In this document: piece after piece, positions 33,213-41,995 of the stretch
Layout of the letters: each line of letters opens with the position of its first letter
Numbering within the stretch: position 1 is the stretch's first letter
Assembly (NCBI GenBank): GCA_020636405.1
Contig: JACJXW010000006.1
Coordinates: forward strand, 682,001-746,000
DNA length: 64,000 bases
Reading direction: 5' to 3'
Source: Lewinellaceae bacterium
GTDB lineage: Bacteria; Bacteroidota; Bacteroidia; Chitinophagales; Saprospiraceae
Notes under the pieces: generated by a model
The model's database searches: none
Told to the model about the DNA's origin: nothing
Seen by the model: the letters and a program-made list of their open reading frames with translations, nothing else
Position numbers and translations under genes: made by a program

Positions 33213-33857
33213 TCAGCCGGCTACCAGGCCGTGCTTGATCGCGTACTTCACCAGGCCGGCGGTATTTTTCAGGCCCAGTTTTTCCAACAGGTTACGCCGG
33301 TGGGTATCGACGGTGCGTATACTGATGAACAACTTCTCTGCGATCTCAGGGTTGGAGTACTCTTCAGCGATGAGGCGCAACACTTCGACTTCTCGTCGGG
33401 TGAGGGTGACGCCCGCTTTGCGTTCCGGCCCTTTTTTCCCTTTGACCAGTTGGTCGACCAGGGTGGCGGACACCTGGCTGCTGAAGTAAGTATGGCCCTC
33501 CGCTACCGCCTTGATGGCATTGATGAGCTCGGCGCTGCCGGCATCTTTGAGCAGGTAGCCAGAGGCGCCGGCCTCCAGCATTTTTACGATGTAGCTGCTT
33601 TCGGAATGCATGGAGAGTACCAGTATCTTGATATCGGGATAGTGTTCTTTGACAAGCCGGGTCGTTTCGATGCCTCCGGCCTCGCCCATGGATATATCCA
33701 TCAGGATGAGTTCCGGCTTTAACTGCCGGAGTTTTTCCATCACTTCCTTACCATCTTGGGCCTGGGCAATAACCTTGATCTCTCCAGTGTTTTCCAGGAT
33801 GGAGACCATGCCTTCCCGAAATACCCGGTGGTCGTCAGCGATCATTATTTGTATCAT
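33213..33857 (-). CDS. NarL/FixJ-type response regulator
   Basis: The 214-residue regulator has a receiver domain at ~1-120 (phospho-acceptor Asp in ELILMDISMG, ~54; DDHR acidic pocket). A LuxR-type HTH spans ~147-210 (LTRREVEVLRLIAEEYSNPE, KLFISIRTVDTHRRNLLEKL). It is encoded in an operon with the histidine kinase at 33835-34875; the genes overlap by 23 bp, strong evidence for a cognate pair. Target promoters cannot be inferred from this window. Confidence 0.95.
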   Translation of the reverse strand: MIQIMIADDHRVFREGMVSILENTGEIKVIAQAQDGKEVMEKLRQLKPELILMDISMGEAGGIETTRLVKEHYPDIKILVLSMHSESSYIVKMLEAGASGYLLKDAGSAELINAIKAVAEGHTYFSSQVSATLVDQLVKGKKGPERKAGVTLTRREVEVLRLIAEEYSNPEIAEKLFISIRTVDTHRRNLLEKLGLKNTAGLVKYAIKHGLVAG

Positions 33858-34875
33858 AATTCCTGGCTTTTAAAGGTACTTCTATAGTGGCCAATACGCC
33901 TTCTCCGGGCTGGGACTCCAGGATAAAAGAGCCGCCCAGCGAACGCACCCGGGTTTGTATGTTTCGAAGCCCGATCCCTTTATCCATTGTGTGGGGGCTT
34001 TCGCTTTGATGAGGGGCAAATCCTATCCCGTCATCTTCTACCATCAGAACAATTGAATCGGAGTGCCGGATCAATTGGACGTTGATGGTGTGTGCCTGGG
34101 CGTATTTAACGGCGTTGTTGATCAGTTCCTGAGCGATGCGGTAGAGGCCCAGGGATATTTTTCTGCGAATTTGCTCCCGGATTTCGGAGTGGTAGAAATT
34201 GGCCTGCACCTTTCCGCTGCTGTTGACCCGCTGGCAAAGGTTTTCCAGGGCGGCCACCAGCCCGAAGTCGACCAGTACGTTGGGCATCAGGTTGTGGGAG
34301 ATGCTGCGAATGTCGTTGGACATAGTTTGCAGCAACTGGCTCATCGACTCGATCATCTGTGCGGCACGGGCATTCTCTCCCTTGAGCTCCAACTGCAGCG
34401 CATCCAGGTTGAGCTTGATCGTCGATATCAGCGGGCCGATGCCATCGTGGATCTCTTTGGAGAGTTTTCTCCGCTGGGCTTCCGTAGCTTCCAGGATGGC
34501 ATCGAGCATGTATTGCTCCGCATTGCGGGCCCGGGTGACGTCAATGATGCTCAACGCAATTCCGTCGGAGGCCGGCCGGCCCCGGAGGGTCAGGTAGGCA
34601 TTGCCGACCTGTACCGCCAGCAGGTCAAAAGGGGTGACGGGTTCTTTCAGTGGAAAGGACAGGTGCCCCGACAACCCGGGAACGGCGCTCAGGTTTTCCA
34701 CCACCGGGAAACCGGACTCTTCCGGCAAGCGGAGATAGGCGCGCCCCAGGCCGTTAGCCAGCAGCAGTTCTCCTTCCCGGCTCACAACAACGATGCCATA
34801 GGGAAGAGATTCAATAACGGATTCCAGCAAGCCCGATCGTTCCATAGGCCGTTTCTGAAAAATTAAACTGAACAT
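33835..34875 (-). CDS. DesK/NarX-type sensor histidine kinase with PAS domain
   Basis: The 346-residue kinase has no membrane segment and is probably cytoplasmic. A PAS-like sensor covers ~12-125 (LPYGIVVVSREGELLLANGL, GNAYLTLRGRPASDGIALSI). HisKA_3 dimerisation holds the phosphorylated His in EIHDGIGPLIS (~141). HATPase_c spans ~225-340 (QELINNAVKYAQ, VEDDGIGF, GIGLRNIQTRVRSLGG). It phosphorylates the overlapping regulator gene product. The exonuclease gene starts 13 bp upstream of its first codon, so all three may be one transcript. The signal is unknown. Confidence 0.93.
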   Translation of the reverse strand: MFSLIFQKRPMERSGLLESVIESLPYGIVVVSREGELLLANGLGRAYLRLPEESGFPVVENLSAVPGLSGHLSFPLKEPVTPFDLLAVQVGNAYLTLRGRPASDGIALSIIDVTRARNAEQYMLDAILEATEAQRRKLSKEIHDGIGPLISTIKLNLDALQLELKGENARAAQMIESMSQLLQTMSNDIRSISHNLMPNVLVDFGLVAALENLCQRVNSSGKVQANFYHSEIREQIRRKISLGLYRIAQELINNAVKYAQAHTINVQLIRHSDSIVLMVEDDGIGFAPHQSESPHTMDKGIGLRNIQTRVRSLGGSFILESQPGEGVLATIEVPLKARNYDTNNDR

Positions 34876-34888
34876 CGCATCTCAACCA

Positions 34889-35524
34889 TCACTCATACCT
34901 CAGTTTTTTCACCATTACCATCAGCTCCCGGAAACAAGAGCCGGTAAGCACGGCATCCTCCAGGGCGCTGTGGTCTTCAGTTTCGCGTTCCTGCCCAAAG
35001 TAGGCGGCGATGGCCGTCAAGCTTTGCCGGGTAGGCACATTCAGGCCGGCCTCCCGGAAGACCGGGAAGAGCGTATGAGTGAGCGACTGCATATCCAGCA
35101 TGCGGTAACTGAAAGGCCACCGGCGGTTAATAATGCCGTACGCTGACCGCAGGAAGGCAAAGTCGTTGACGATGCCCAGCCCGGCGATCATGGTATGCTT
35201 AAGCAAACGGGTATTGTCAAAAGGGTCGGGTTTGAGGTTGCGCAGGGAAAGTATCCATTCTTCGAAAGCAGGAAGGACATCATCGAGTACCGGGGCATCC
35301 TGCAGGTCTTCGAGGGACAGCCCGTGGACTTCGGCGGAGGGTTTGGAAAAAGCTTCTTCGTTTTCGGGATAGACGTAGGATTGATAGCGCCCCATTTCTT
35401 TCCATTCTTCCGAATACAATACGGCCCCGATCTCAATAATATCGTGATAGGAAGGATCATCACCAGACATCTCCAGGTCGATTACCAGGTACTCCATGTT
35501 TTTAGGCCAAAATACAACAGCCAT
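34889..35524 (-). CDS. DEDDh 3'-5' exonuclease
   Basis: The family removes nucleotides from the 3' end of DNA or RNA. The likely start is the ATG at 35524 (MAVVFWPKNMEYLV), 211 residues; a second ATG at 35497 starts directly at the fold. Exo I is DLEMSGDDPSYHDIIEIGAV, Exo II is around GIVNDFAFLRSAY, and Exo III is HSALEDAVLT with the DEDDh-type His and Asp. The VHGLSLEDL segment is as in DnaQ-like domains. It is unlike oligoribonuclease in length. It is 13 bp from the histidine kinase start, an unusual operon partner. Confidence 0.85.
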   Translation of the reverse strand: MAVVFWPKNMEYLVIDLEMSGDDPSYHDIIEIGAVLYSEEWKEMGRYQSYVYPENEEAFSKPSAEVHGLSLEDLQDAPVLDDVLPAFEEWILSLRNLKPDPFDNTRLLKHTMIAGLGIVNDFAFLRSAYGIINRRWPFSYRMLDMQSLTHTLFPVFREAGLNVPTRQSLTAIAAYFGQERETEDHSALEDAVLTGSCFRELMVMVKKLRYE

Positions 35525-35568
35525 TGTATTTTTTTCCCTCTTTCCGTGCAAACAATTCTCAGAAAAGC

Positions 35569-35576
35569 TAATTTTG
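35569..35576 (+). promoter_or_regulatory. -7 box for the YebC gene
   Basis: TAATTTTG matches TAnnTTTG and lies 36 bases before the ATG at 35612, leaving a plausible leader. No exact -33 TTG is seen at 19-21 bases. Confidence 0.5.
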
Positions 35577-35611
35577 CATCGCTTTTATAACAGAAAAAAC
35601 GCATAGTAGAC

Positions 35612-36325
35612 ATGGGACGTGCTTTCGAATACCGCAAAGCCAGGAAGATGAAGCGTTGGGCCAGCATGGCCAAGGCATTTACCCGCATCGGGCGGGAGAT
35701 CTCCATTGCCGTCAAGGAAGGCGGGCCGGAGCCGGATTACAACCCCCGTCTGCGACTGGCCATCCAGAACGCCAAGGTGGCCAACATGCCCAAAGCTAAT
35801 GTGGAGAATGCCATCAAAAAGGCGGTCTCCAAAGATGCGGAAGACTACCAGGAGATCGTCTATGAGGGCTATGCCCCTCACGGCGTTGCCCTGGTGGTGG
35901 AAACGGCAACCAATAACCCTACCCGTACCGTGGCCAATGTACGGCATATCTTCTCCAAATACGGCGGTAACCTGGGTACCTCCGGCTCCGTGGATTATAT
36001 GTTCAGCCGAGTCGCAATCTTTAAGGTTGCCGCTGAAGGGCAGGACCTTGAAGAGCTGGAATTGTCTCTGATCGATTTCGGGCTGGACGAACTGCGGAAG
36101 GAGGAAGAGAACCTGGTCCTTCAGTGTGCGTTTGAGGATTTTGGCAATCTTCAGAAAGGCCTGGAAGAACTCGGCCTGGAAGTCGTGGAATCAGAACTCA
36201 TACGCCTGCCCAGCCATACCAAGGAACTCTCCGATGAAGAAGTGGAAGACGTCATCAAACTCATTGAGAAGATGGAAGACGATGAGGATGTGGTCAACGT
36301 TTTTCACAATATGGACATGGAGTAG
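35612..36325 (+). CDS. YebC/PmpR (TACO1) family protein
   Basis: The 237 residues have the canonical N-terminus MGRAFEYRKARKMKRWASMA, which in Bacteroidota begins MGRAFE rather than MAGHS. Domain I follows (RLRLAIQNAKVANMPKANVE), then NPTRTVANVRHIFSKYGGNL and GSVDYMFSR. Family members are annotated as DNA-binding regulators (PmpR) and, for TACO1/YebC, linked to translation of difficult sequences such as proline stretches. Length and all blocks are complete. It is a single gene with its own promoter. Confidence 0.93.
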   Translation: MGRAFEYRKARKMKRWASMAKAFTRIGREISIAVKEGGPEPDYNPRLRLAIQNAKVANMPKANVENAIKKAVSKDAEDYQEIVYEGYAPHGVALVVETATNNPTRTVANVRHIFSKYGGNLGTSGSVDYMFSRVAIFKVAAEGQDLEELELSLIDFGLDELRKEEENLVLQCAFEDFGNLQKGLEELGLEVVESELIRLPSHTKELSDEEVEDVIKLIEKMEDDEDVVNVFHNMDME

Positions 36326-36400
36326 GCGTTTTCGGGTTGGGGTGTAGCCCGCCGCAGCCTGTTTTCCGAAGTGCCCATCCGGGCATCCGGTGATAGAACA

Positions 36401-37645
36401 TTAACGCAGTTCGGCCACCATTAAGGCCAGGAACAAAACCAGCGTCGCTGCCAGCAGGATATTAGCCAGCCAGCCATTTTTTTGCGCGCCTACCCATTTT
36501 CCCTGATTGTTCATATACAGAAGTAAAGCTGCCAGGAAGGGCATGAAGAACGCCCCGGCCACTGCGTACAATATTCCCACCCAGGCGGGCCGCCCGAAGA
36601 GGGCCAACAGCAGAGGCGGGGCGGCCAGGAAGGCGAGGAAGAACCGGTAGGAAGAGGAATGAGAACCGACTTCCATCTTCTCCGTCGGTGCGCCTTTACG
36701 GTTCCGGTAGGTTTCTACAAAATCTGCGAACAGGTACGGAACGCCATCCCAAACCCCCAGCATGGAGGAAAATACGGCGCCCCAAAAGCCGATCATAAAT
36801 GCCCAGCGGCCAAACGCTCCACTGCCTTCCCTAAGCCGTTCGGCAATGCTGAGTATCATCTGGTAACCTTCCACCTCGCCTGGCTTTACGCCGGCGGCGA
36901 TGATGATGATCGCCACGCCGAACAAGCCGGTGAGCAGATAGGCGACACCCAGGTCGATCCGGGAATGGCGCAGAAAGCCAAGGCCCTGCCATTTTTTTTC
37001 CTGCAGCCAGTAGGCATAACACAAAAGCGTGACGCTGCCCCCTACACCGCCCATGATGCCAAGCACCATTACTACGGCGCCTTCCTGCGCCGGTAGCCTT
37101 GGGATGAACAGGGATGCCAGTACCTGTCCCCAATCGGGCGCCACCCGGGCAGCGCTTATGGCTACGACAACGAACATCAGCCCGACGAAGAATTTCATCA
37201 GATTCTCGATCGTCTGGTATCGGCCCGCCAGCACCAGCACTGCAGCGGCCAGGCTGTGGACGGCACCCCAGGTGGCCACGGAGGGGCGCGCTTCCGCGAA
37301 CAAGGGGAACAGGCTATGGGCCGCCAGGCCGCAGAACGAGATCAGGGCGCCGGCCACCACAAAGGACCACAGCAGGAGATAAATGAAAAAATACAGGGAT
37401 ACGATTCGGGGAAGTTTGTGTATCCATCCCTCGAGCAGCGTCGTCCCAGTGGCCAGTTGCCAGCGCGCGACGCCTTCGTTGAGGACAAACTTCAGGAGCC
37501 CTCCCAGCAGGGCCGCCCACAGAATGATGACCCCATAACGAGCACCGGCGACCGAGGCGGCGATCAGGTCGCCGGCGCCGACGCCGGTGGCGGCCACCAC
37601 GAAACCGGGGCCGATGTAGCGGAAAAGTGCGCTGGCTTTTTTCAT
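36401..37645 (-). CDS. Nramp-like transporter with non-canonical metal site
   Basis: The 414 residues form about 11 membrane helices. Helix 1 reads GPGFVVAATGVGAGDLIAA, where Nramp metal transporters have ...DPGN. The metal-binding Asp and Asn are thus replaced (GAGD). Helix 6 reads MGGVGGSVTLLCYAYW and lacks the Met-Pro-His of the usual second half-site. The fold is clear from overall similarity (RYGVIILWAALLGGLLK, WQLATGTTLLEGW). Transport of another ion or metal state, or of Al/Mg-like substrates as in Nramp-related outliers, is possible but not shown. It is divergent from the LytTR regulator gene at 37707. Confidence 0.85.
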   Translation of the reverse strand: MKKASALFRYIGPGFVVAATGVGAGDLIAASVAGARYGVIILWAALLGGLLKFVLNEGVARWQLATGTTLLEGWIHKLPRIVSLYFFIYLLLWSFVVAGALISFCGLAAHSLFPLFAEARPSVATWGAVHSLAAAVLVLAGRYQTIENLMKFFVGLMFVVVAISAARVAPDWGQVLASLFIPRLPAQEGAVVMVLGIMGGVGGSVTLLCYAYWLQEKKWQGLGFLRHSRIDLGVAYLLTGLFGVAIIIIAAGVKPGEVEGYQMILSIAERLREGSGAFGRWAFMIGFWGAVFSSMLGVWDGVPYLFADFVETYRNRKGAPTEKMEVGSHSSSYRFFLAFLAAPPLLLALFGRPAWVGILYAVAGAFFMPFLAALLLYMNNQGKWVGAQKNGWLANILLAATLVLFLALMVAELR

Positions 37646-37706
37646 TGGCGGTGAATTGCATCGGCTAATATACTATCATGAGCCTATAATTTCCCTAATT
37701 TTGGAC

Positions 37707-38489
37707 ATGACAAAGGAGCAAGCTATCATTCGAACCGTAATCGTCGAAGACGAAAAGGACAGCCGGGACATCCTGCAGTGGCTCCTGCAGAAATGTGCGC
37801 CCGATGTGGAAGTGGCCGCGGTATGTTCCTCCGGTCTCGAAGCGCTGGAGCAGATTCCCCGCCTTGAGCCGGAACTGGTATTCCTCGATATCAAAATGCC
37901 TTTTATGGACGGTTTTCAACTCCTGGAAGCCTTGCCGGAGCTTGATTTTAACCTGGTTTTTACCACCGCTTTTGATGAATTTGCCATTCGCGCCTTTGAG
38001 GCCAGCGCCCTCCACTACCTGCTCAAGCCCATCCAGGAAGAAGGCTTGAAGGAAGCCCTTAAACGAGTGCGTAAGCAACGATTGCAACCCGGTAAGTCCG
38101 AACAGGAACAGTACAAGCTCCTGCTGGCCCAGGCTGGAGGCCTTCGAACCGGTAAGCTCGAGAAGATAGCCTTTCCGGCCTTCGACAGTATGTCCGTTGT
38201 CAATATCAGGGATGTGATCTATTGCCAGGCGGACAGCAACTACTCTGATGTTTATATGAGGGAGGGGGATAAGCTTTGCGTTTCCCGTACTCTTAAAGCT
38301 TTGGAAGACACGCTCGAGCCTTTGGGCTTCATGCGGGTACATCATTCTTACCTGGTCAACCTGGCGGAGATCAGCAGTTTCCACCGCAAGGAAGGAGGTT
38401 CGCTGATCATGAGTAACGGGCATGAAGTCAAGGTGTCCCGATCGAGGAAAGACGATCTGTTGAACTATCTGGGCAGCCTGAGTATATGA
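37707..38489 (+). CDS. LytTR-type response regulator
   Basis: The start is the ATG at 37707 (MTKEQAIIRTVIVEDEKDSR), 260 residues. The receiver domain spans ~8-125 with Asp in ELVFLDIKMPFMDGF (~61). The LytTR DNA-binding domain covers ~160-255 (VIYCQADSNYSDVYMREGDK, FMRVHHSYLVNL, VKVSRSRKDDLL). The stop codon overlaps the kinase start by 4 bp (ATGA at 38486-38489), so the pair is translationally coupled. It likely controls surface-polymer or nutrient genes as other Bacteroidota LytTR pairs do; the regulon is unknown. Confidence 0.95.
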   Translation: MTKEQAIIRTVIVEDEKDSRDILQWLLQKCAPDVEVAAVCSSGLEALEQIPRLEPELVFLDIKMPFMDGFQLLEALPELDFNLVFTTAFDEFAIRAFEASALHYLLKPIQEEGLKEALKRVRKQRLQPGKSEQEQYKLLLAQAGGLRTGKLEKIAFPAFDSMSVVNIRDVIYCQADSNYSDVYMREGDKLCVSRTLKALEDTLEPLGFMRVHHSYLVNLAEISSFHRKEGGSLIMSNGHEVKVSRSRKDDLLNYLGSLSI

Positions 38490-41400
38490 AATACTATTTT
38501 ACGCTTTGGTGGGTTGCTTTTTGCTGGCCGCTGTTTTCACAGGGAAGATCCTATTATGTTGAGCACTTTTATCGGGGAAAGGGAGTGCCAACCGAGCACA
38601 TCAATGGATTACTGGGCAGTGCAGAAGGTTATCTTTGGCTGGCTACCCGACAGGGCCTTTACCGCTACGATGGTTATGAATTCGGGCAGGTTGAACTCAG
38701 GCAGGATTCGGTGAATTTGCCGCATTATTCCATCACTCAGATCGTCCCCGCCGGAGACGGCAACTTCTTTCTGGCTCTGGGTAATCATGGTTTCGGGGTC
38801 TATGATCCAGTCCTTGAACAGCTTCAACTGTACCAATCAAACCCGGGTGATCCGCTGGGCTTGCCTGCTAACCAGGTCCACTTCATCCTGGATGACGGCA
38901 ACAAAGCCTGGATATTGCTGGATGGTAATGGGCTGGTGGCCTTTGACAAATGTACCGGGGAGTTCCGGCACTACCTGCCATCCAAATTATTGAACGCCCC
39001 GCCGGACAGAGCCAACGAACTGATTTCTCTGGCCCTGGACCCTCTCCATCCGGGGCGCCTGTGGATCTCCTCGGTCTACGGGCTGTTGTCCTTTGATAAA
39101 ACAGGTGAGGAATTTCAGCTTATGCCGGCCTACCAGGGAGCAGGCGATGACTTTTCCATACTCTCTGTAGCGGTAGGCGAATCAGGACTTCTTTACGCCA
39201 CCACCTGGCATCAGGGCGTGCTTTGCTGGGACACCCGTTCTGGAAAATGGTTGGGGCCTATTCCTGGTGGGCGGGAAGCCGGGCTCACCAGCGTCAATTT
39301 CATCAAACACAAAGGAGGCGGGGCGTTTTGGATCAGCGATATTTACAAAGGGCTGTTTATTTACGATGCCTGGAATAAAACCCTGGAACAAGCCCTTCCC
39401 CTGGCTTCACAACCAGTCAATGTTCAATCTGAAAATTATCAGTTGGGGGGCACCGTTCTGGAGATGGCCTGCGACGCATTTGGCGCCTGGTGGATGGTGG
39501 AGCAAACCAAAGGATTAGGCGCCATTTTTCCAAAAAAACAATCCTTGGCCAGGTATCATTTGCCGGCGGGGGGCCAGTGTGTCGCACGGCAGCCCGGCAC
39601 CTCTAACCTTTTTTCGACTACCAACTCCCGGGTGGTATACCGGATCGACGAAGCCTCCGGGAAGGTGGAGGCGATCCCGGTAAAGAACCGACGGTTGGAT
39701 CAGTACCTTTTCCGGTCTTGCTGGTGCGATGAACAAGGGCGGTTCTTCATGTTGGGCGGCGAAGCGATCTATCAGTATTTTCCCGAACAGCAGGCCATGG
39801 CGCCTCTGAACATTCCGGCGCTGGAAGCCATGCTTCAGGACGAGGACATCTGGGCCTGTTCGGCAATGTTTGACAGTTGGGGGCAATTGTGGGTCGGCAC
39901 CAACCGGGGCATACTGCAGTTTAACGAAGGCCTCGAATTGGAAAAGCAGCACATTTTCTCTGATACAACAGAAGGAGCGCAGGTTCGTTGGAACGGCTTC
40001 ACCGGCCTGTTAGAGGCACCCGGCCATCGGATCTGGTTCATCGCTGACCGCGGATTCGGTTATACTCAGGACAATGGACAGTCCTTTTTTCGGTATGGCC
40101 CGTCGAGTCCCCGTTCCCGCCCATTGGGGCTGAGCAACCTTCAGGGGCTCACGCGTGATGGGGCCGGGCGCATTTGGGTGGGCAGTCGCGATAAAGGCCT
40201 GGGTTTTGTATATGATCAACGGCCTCATCCGCAGGAGATACAAGTATTGGCCGTGGAAGATGGCCTTGCCAATGACCAGATACGGGATATGGCCATCAGC
40301 AACGACGGCAGCCTATGGGCTTTGACGGTTCAAGGCATTGTGCATATTCCGGTAAACGGCCTGCTTTCTCAGAATTTTGGCACCGGATATCAACAGGAAC
40401 TTACCAATTGTTACGATATCAATCCGTTGGATGACGGGCGTTTATCCATTGGGCATATTTCGGGATTTTTCCTCCTGGAACCGGAAAAGCTGGCTCCCGA
40501 TACCTCTTTTCTTCCAGTCACTATCCAGGGCTTGAAGGTATTTGACGAACCATTTCAGGAAGAAGAAGCGCTGCTTTCGGAAACGGATGTTCGGCTGAGT
40601 TACCGGCAGAATTTTTTCACCATAACCTATGCCGCGCCCCGGGCCGGGTCTCCGGAGCCCGTTTTGTATCAGTACAAGCTCGAGGGTTTCGATGGAGGCT
40701 GGAGGGATGCGGGAACCAGCCGTTACGCGCCTTATACGAATGTCGGTGAAGGGCATTATATCTTTAAAGTACGTTCGTCTACCGTTCCCGGAGTTTGGAG
40801 TGAGGATAACATCCGGAGCCTGTCCATCCGGATCGCGCCGCCCTACTGGCGGGCCTGGTGGTTTCGGTTGCTGGCAGGCTTGCTCGTTATTGCAATAGTG
40901 GCTCTGGGCTTTTGGTACAAGTTGCGGCAGGTGAGGCGTGAAGAGGCGATAAGGTCTGATTTCAATAGGAAAGTGGCCGAGCTGGAGATGCAGGCTTTGA
41001 AGGCCCAGATGAACCCTCATTTTCTGTTTAACAGCTTGCAATCGATCAAATGGCATCTGATCCATAACAGCCCGGAAGTGTCCGTGCGCTACATCGACCG
41101 GTTTGCCGCTCTGGTCAGAAGGGTACTCAACAACTCCAAATCCAATCTGGTTCGCCTGGCGGAGGAACTGGAGGCGCTCGAGTTGTACATTCAGATCGAG
41201 CAGTCTCGCTTTCCCGGCCGGTTTGAGTACGAGATACAGGTGAACCCGGAGATCCCTGCCGATTTTGTTCAGTTTCCCCCTTTGCTGTTGCAGCCTTTTG
41301 TCGAAAATGCCATCTGGCACGGATTGATGCATAAAGAAAATGGATGCGGTAAGCTCGATGTCCGGGCGCGCAAAGTAGGCTATGACCTGGAGATTGAGAT

Positions 41401-41620
41401 CGAAGACAATGGCATCGGGCGGGAAAAAGCCAGGTTAATGCAAAATGGGCGCCGGCCCGCTCATCCATCAATGGGTATAAAGCTCACTCAGGAACGCCTG
41501 GCCGTTTTCGAACGGATGCTGGGCTTCAAGGCCGAGATGGAGGTCATTGACCTTAAGGATGAAATGGGCAACGGGCGGGGTACACGCATTTTTATCCGGC
41601 TTCCGCAGTGGCTGGATTGA
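38486..41620 (+). CDS. Propeller-sensor histidine kinase (Reg_prop, Y_Y_Y, LytS-type kinase)
   Basis: The 1044 residues start with a signal peptide (MKYYFTLWWVAFCWPLFS). The periplasmic sensor consists of two-component-regulator propeller repeats from ~22 to ~680 (GLLGSAEGYLWLATRQGLYR). A Y_Y_Y domain follows at ~700-780 (YQYKLEGFDGGWRDAG). The membrane helix RLLAGLLVIAIVALGFWYKL is near ~795-815. The LytS-like kinase has His in QMNPHFLFNSLQSIKW (~852) and an HATPase (LLLQPFVENAIWHGL, IEDNGIGREKA). Unlike hybrid two-component systems, it lacks receiver and AraC domains and relies on the overlapping LytTR regulator. Such sensors usually detect an extracellular glycan or breakdown product; the ligand is unknown. 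Confidence 0.95.
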   Translation: MKYYFTLWWVAFCWPLFSQGRSYYVEHFYRGKGVPTEHINGLLGSAEGYLWLATRQGLYRYDGYEFGQVELRQDSVNLPHYSITQIVPAGDGNFFLALGNHGFGVYDPVLEQLQLYQSNPGDPLGLPANQVHFILDDGNKAWILLDGNGLVAFDKCTGEFRHYLPSKLLNAPPDRANELISLALDPLHPGRLWISSVYGLLSFDKTGEEFQLMPAYQGAGDDFSILSVAVGESGLLYATTWHQGVLCWDTRSGKWLGPIPGGREAGLTSVNFIKHKGGGAFWISDIYKGLFIYDAWNKTLEQALPLASQPVNVQSENYQLGGTVLEMACDAFGAWWMVEQTKGLGAIFPKKQSLARYHLPAGGQCVARQPGTSNLFSTTNSRVVYRIDEASGKVEAIPVKNRRLDQYLFRSCWCDEQGRFFMLGGEAIYQYFPEQQAMAPLNIPALEAMLQDEDIWACSAMFDSWGQLWVGTNRGILQFNEGLELEKQHIFSDTTEGAQVRWNGFTGLLEAPGHRIWFIADRGFGYTQDNGQSFFRYGPSSPRSRPLGLSNLQGLTRDGAGRIWVGSRDKGLGFVYDQRPHPQEIQVLAVEDGLANDQIRDMAISNDGSLWALTVQGIVHIPVNGLLSQNFGTGYQQELTNCYDINPLDDGRLSIGHISGFFLLEPEKLAPDTSFLPVTIQGLKVFDEPFQEEEALLSETDVRLSYRQNFFTITYAAPRAGSPEPVLYQYKLEGFDGGWRDAGTSRYAPYTNVGEGHYIFKVRSSTVPGVWSEDNIRSLSIRIAPPYWRAWWFRLLAGLLVIAIVALGFWYKLRQVRREEAIRSDFNRKVAELEMQALKAQMNPHFLFNSLQSIKWHLIHNSPEVSVRYIDRFAALVRRVLNNSKSNLVRLAEELEALELYIQIEQSRFPGRFEYEIQVNPEIPADFVQFPPLLLQPFVENAIWHGLMHKENGCGKLDVRARKVGYDLEIEIEDNGIGREKARLMQNGRRPAHPSMGIKLTQERLAVFERMLGFKAEMEVIDLKDEMGNGRGTRIFIRLPQWLD

Positions 41621-41995
41621 TGCCGGCTGCTCATTCATTTTGGGAAACCACACCTCCTGAGCGGCAATGGCTCATTGGCCGTGCCTGCTATACCTCTATA
41701 CCTTACCTTCGGAAGTATTATTGCATTTGGAGACAAACACTTTGAACCCATAGTATAATCCTGAATAACCAATGATAACAATGCCTGGAAAAAAGGCTCC
41801 CTTCTTTTCCGGGCACTACTTTTCTGAACTTTCAGCAAGGGCTCTGTTGCTGAAGTACGGGAGGAGAACATAAAAAAAGATAGGCCGGGAGGGAATGCAT
41901 ACATTCTGTACTCCCGGTTCTGCATAACGCGTTCAGGCGGTAGCTTCATTAATTTGGAGCTACCGCTTTTTTGCGTTTATTCGGAGGCCAAGCGC
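41621..41995. other. Intergenic region after the kinase
   Basis: No gene is supported in these 375 bp. It holds two inverted repeats: CCGGGAG...CTCCCGG around the palindrome GAATGCATACATTC (about 41886-41918), and the terminator at 41937-41972. The remaining sequence resembles decayed non-coding DNA. Confidence 0.5.
41937..41972 (+). terminator. Rho-independent terminator
   Basis: GCGGTAGCT (41937-41945) pairs with AGCTACCGC (41958-41966), followed by six T. It is oriented to stop + strand transcription from the kinase operon before the convergent TPR gene. Confidence 0.8.

Noticed and set aside
37696..37703. TAATTTTG as promoter of the LytTR regulator
   Set aside because: It lies only 3 bases before the chosen ATG, so transcription would start after the start codon; probably chance.
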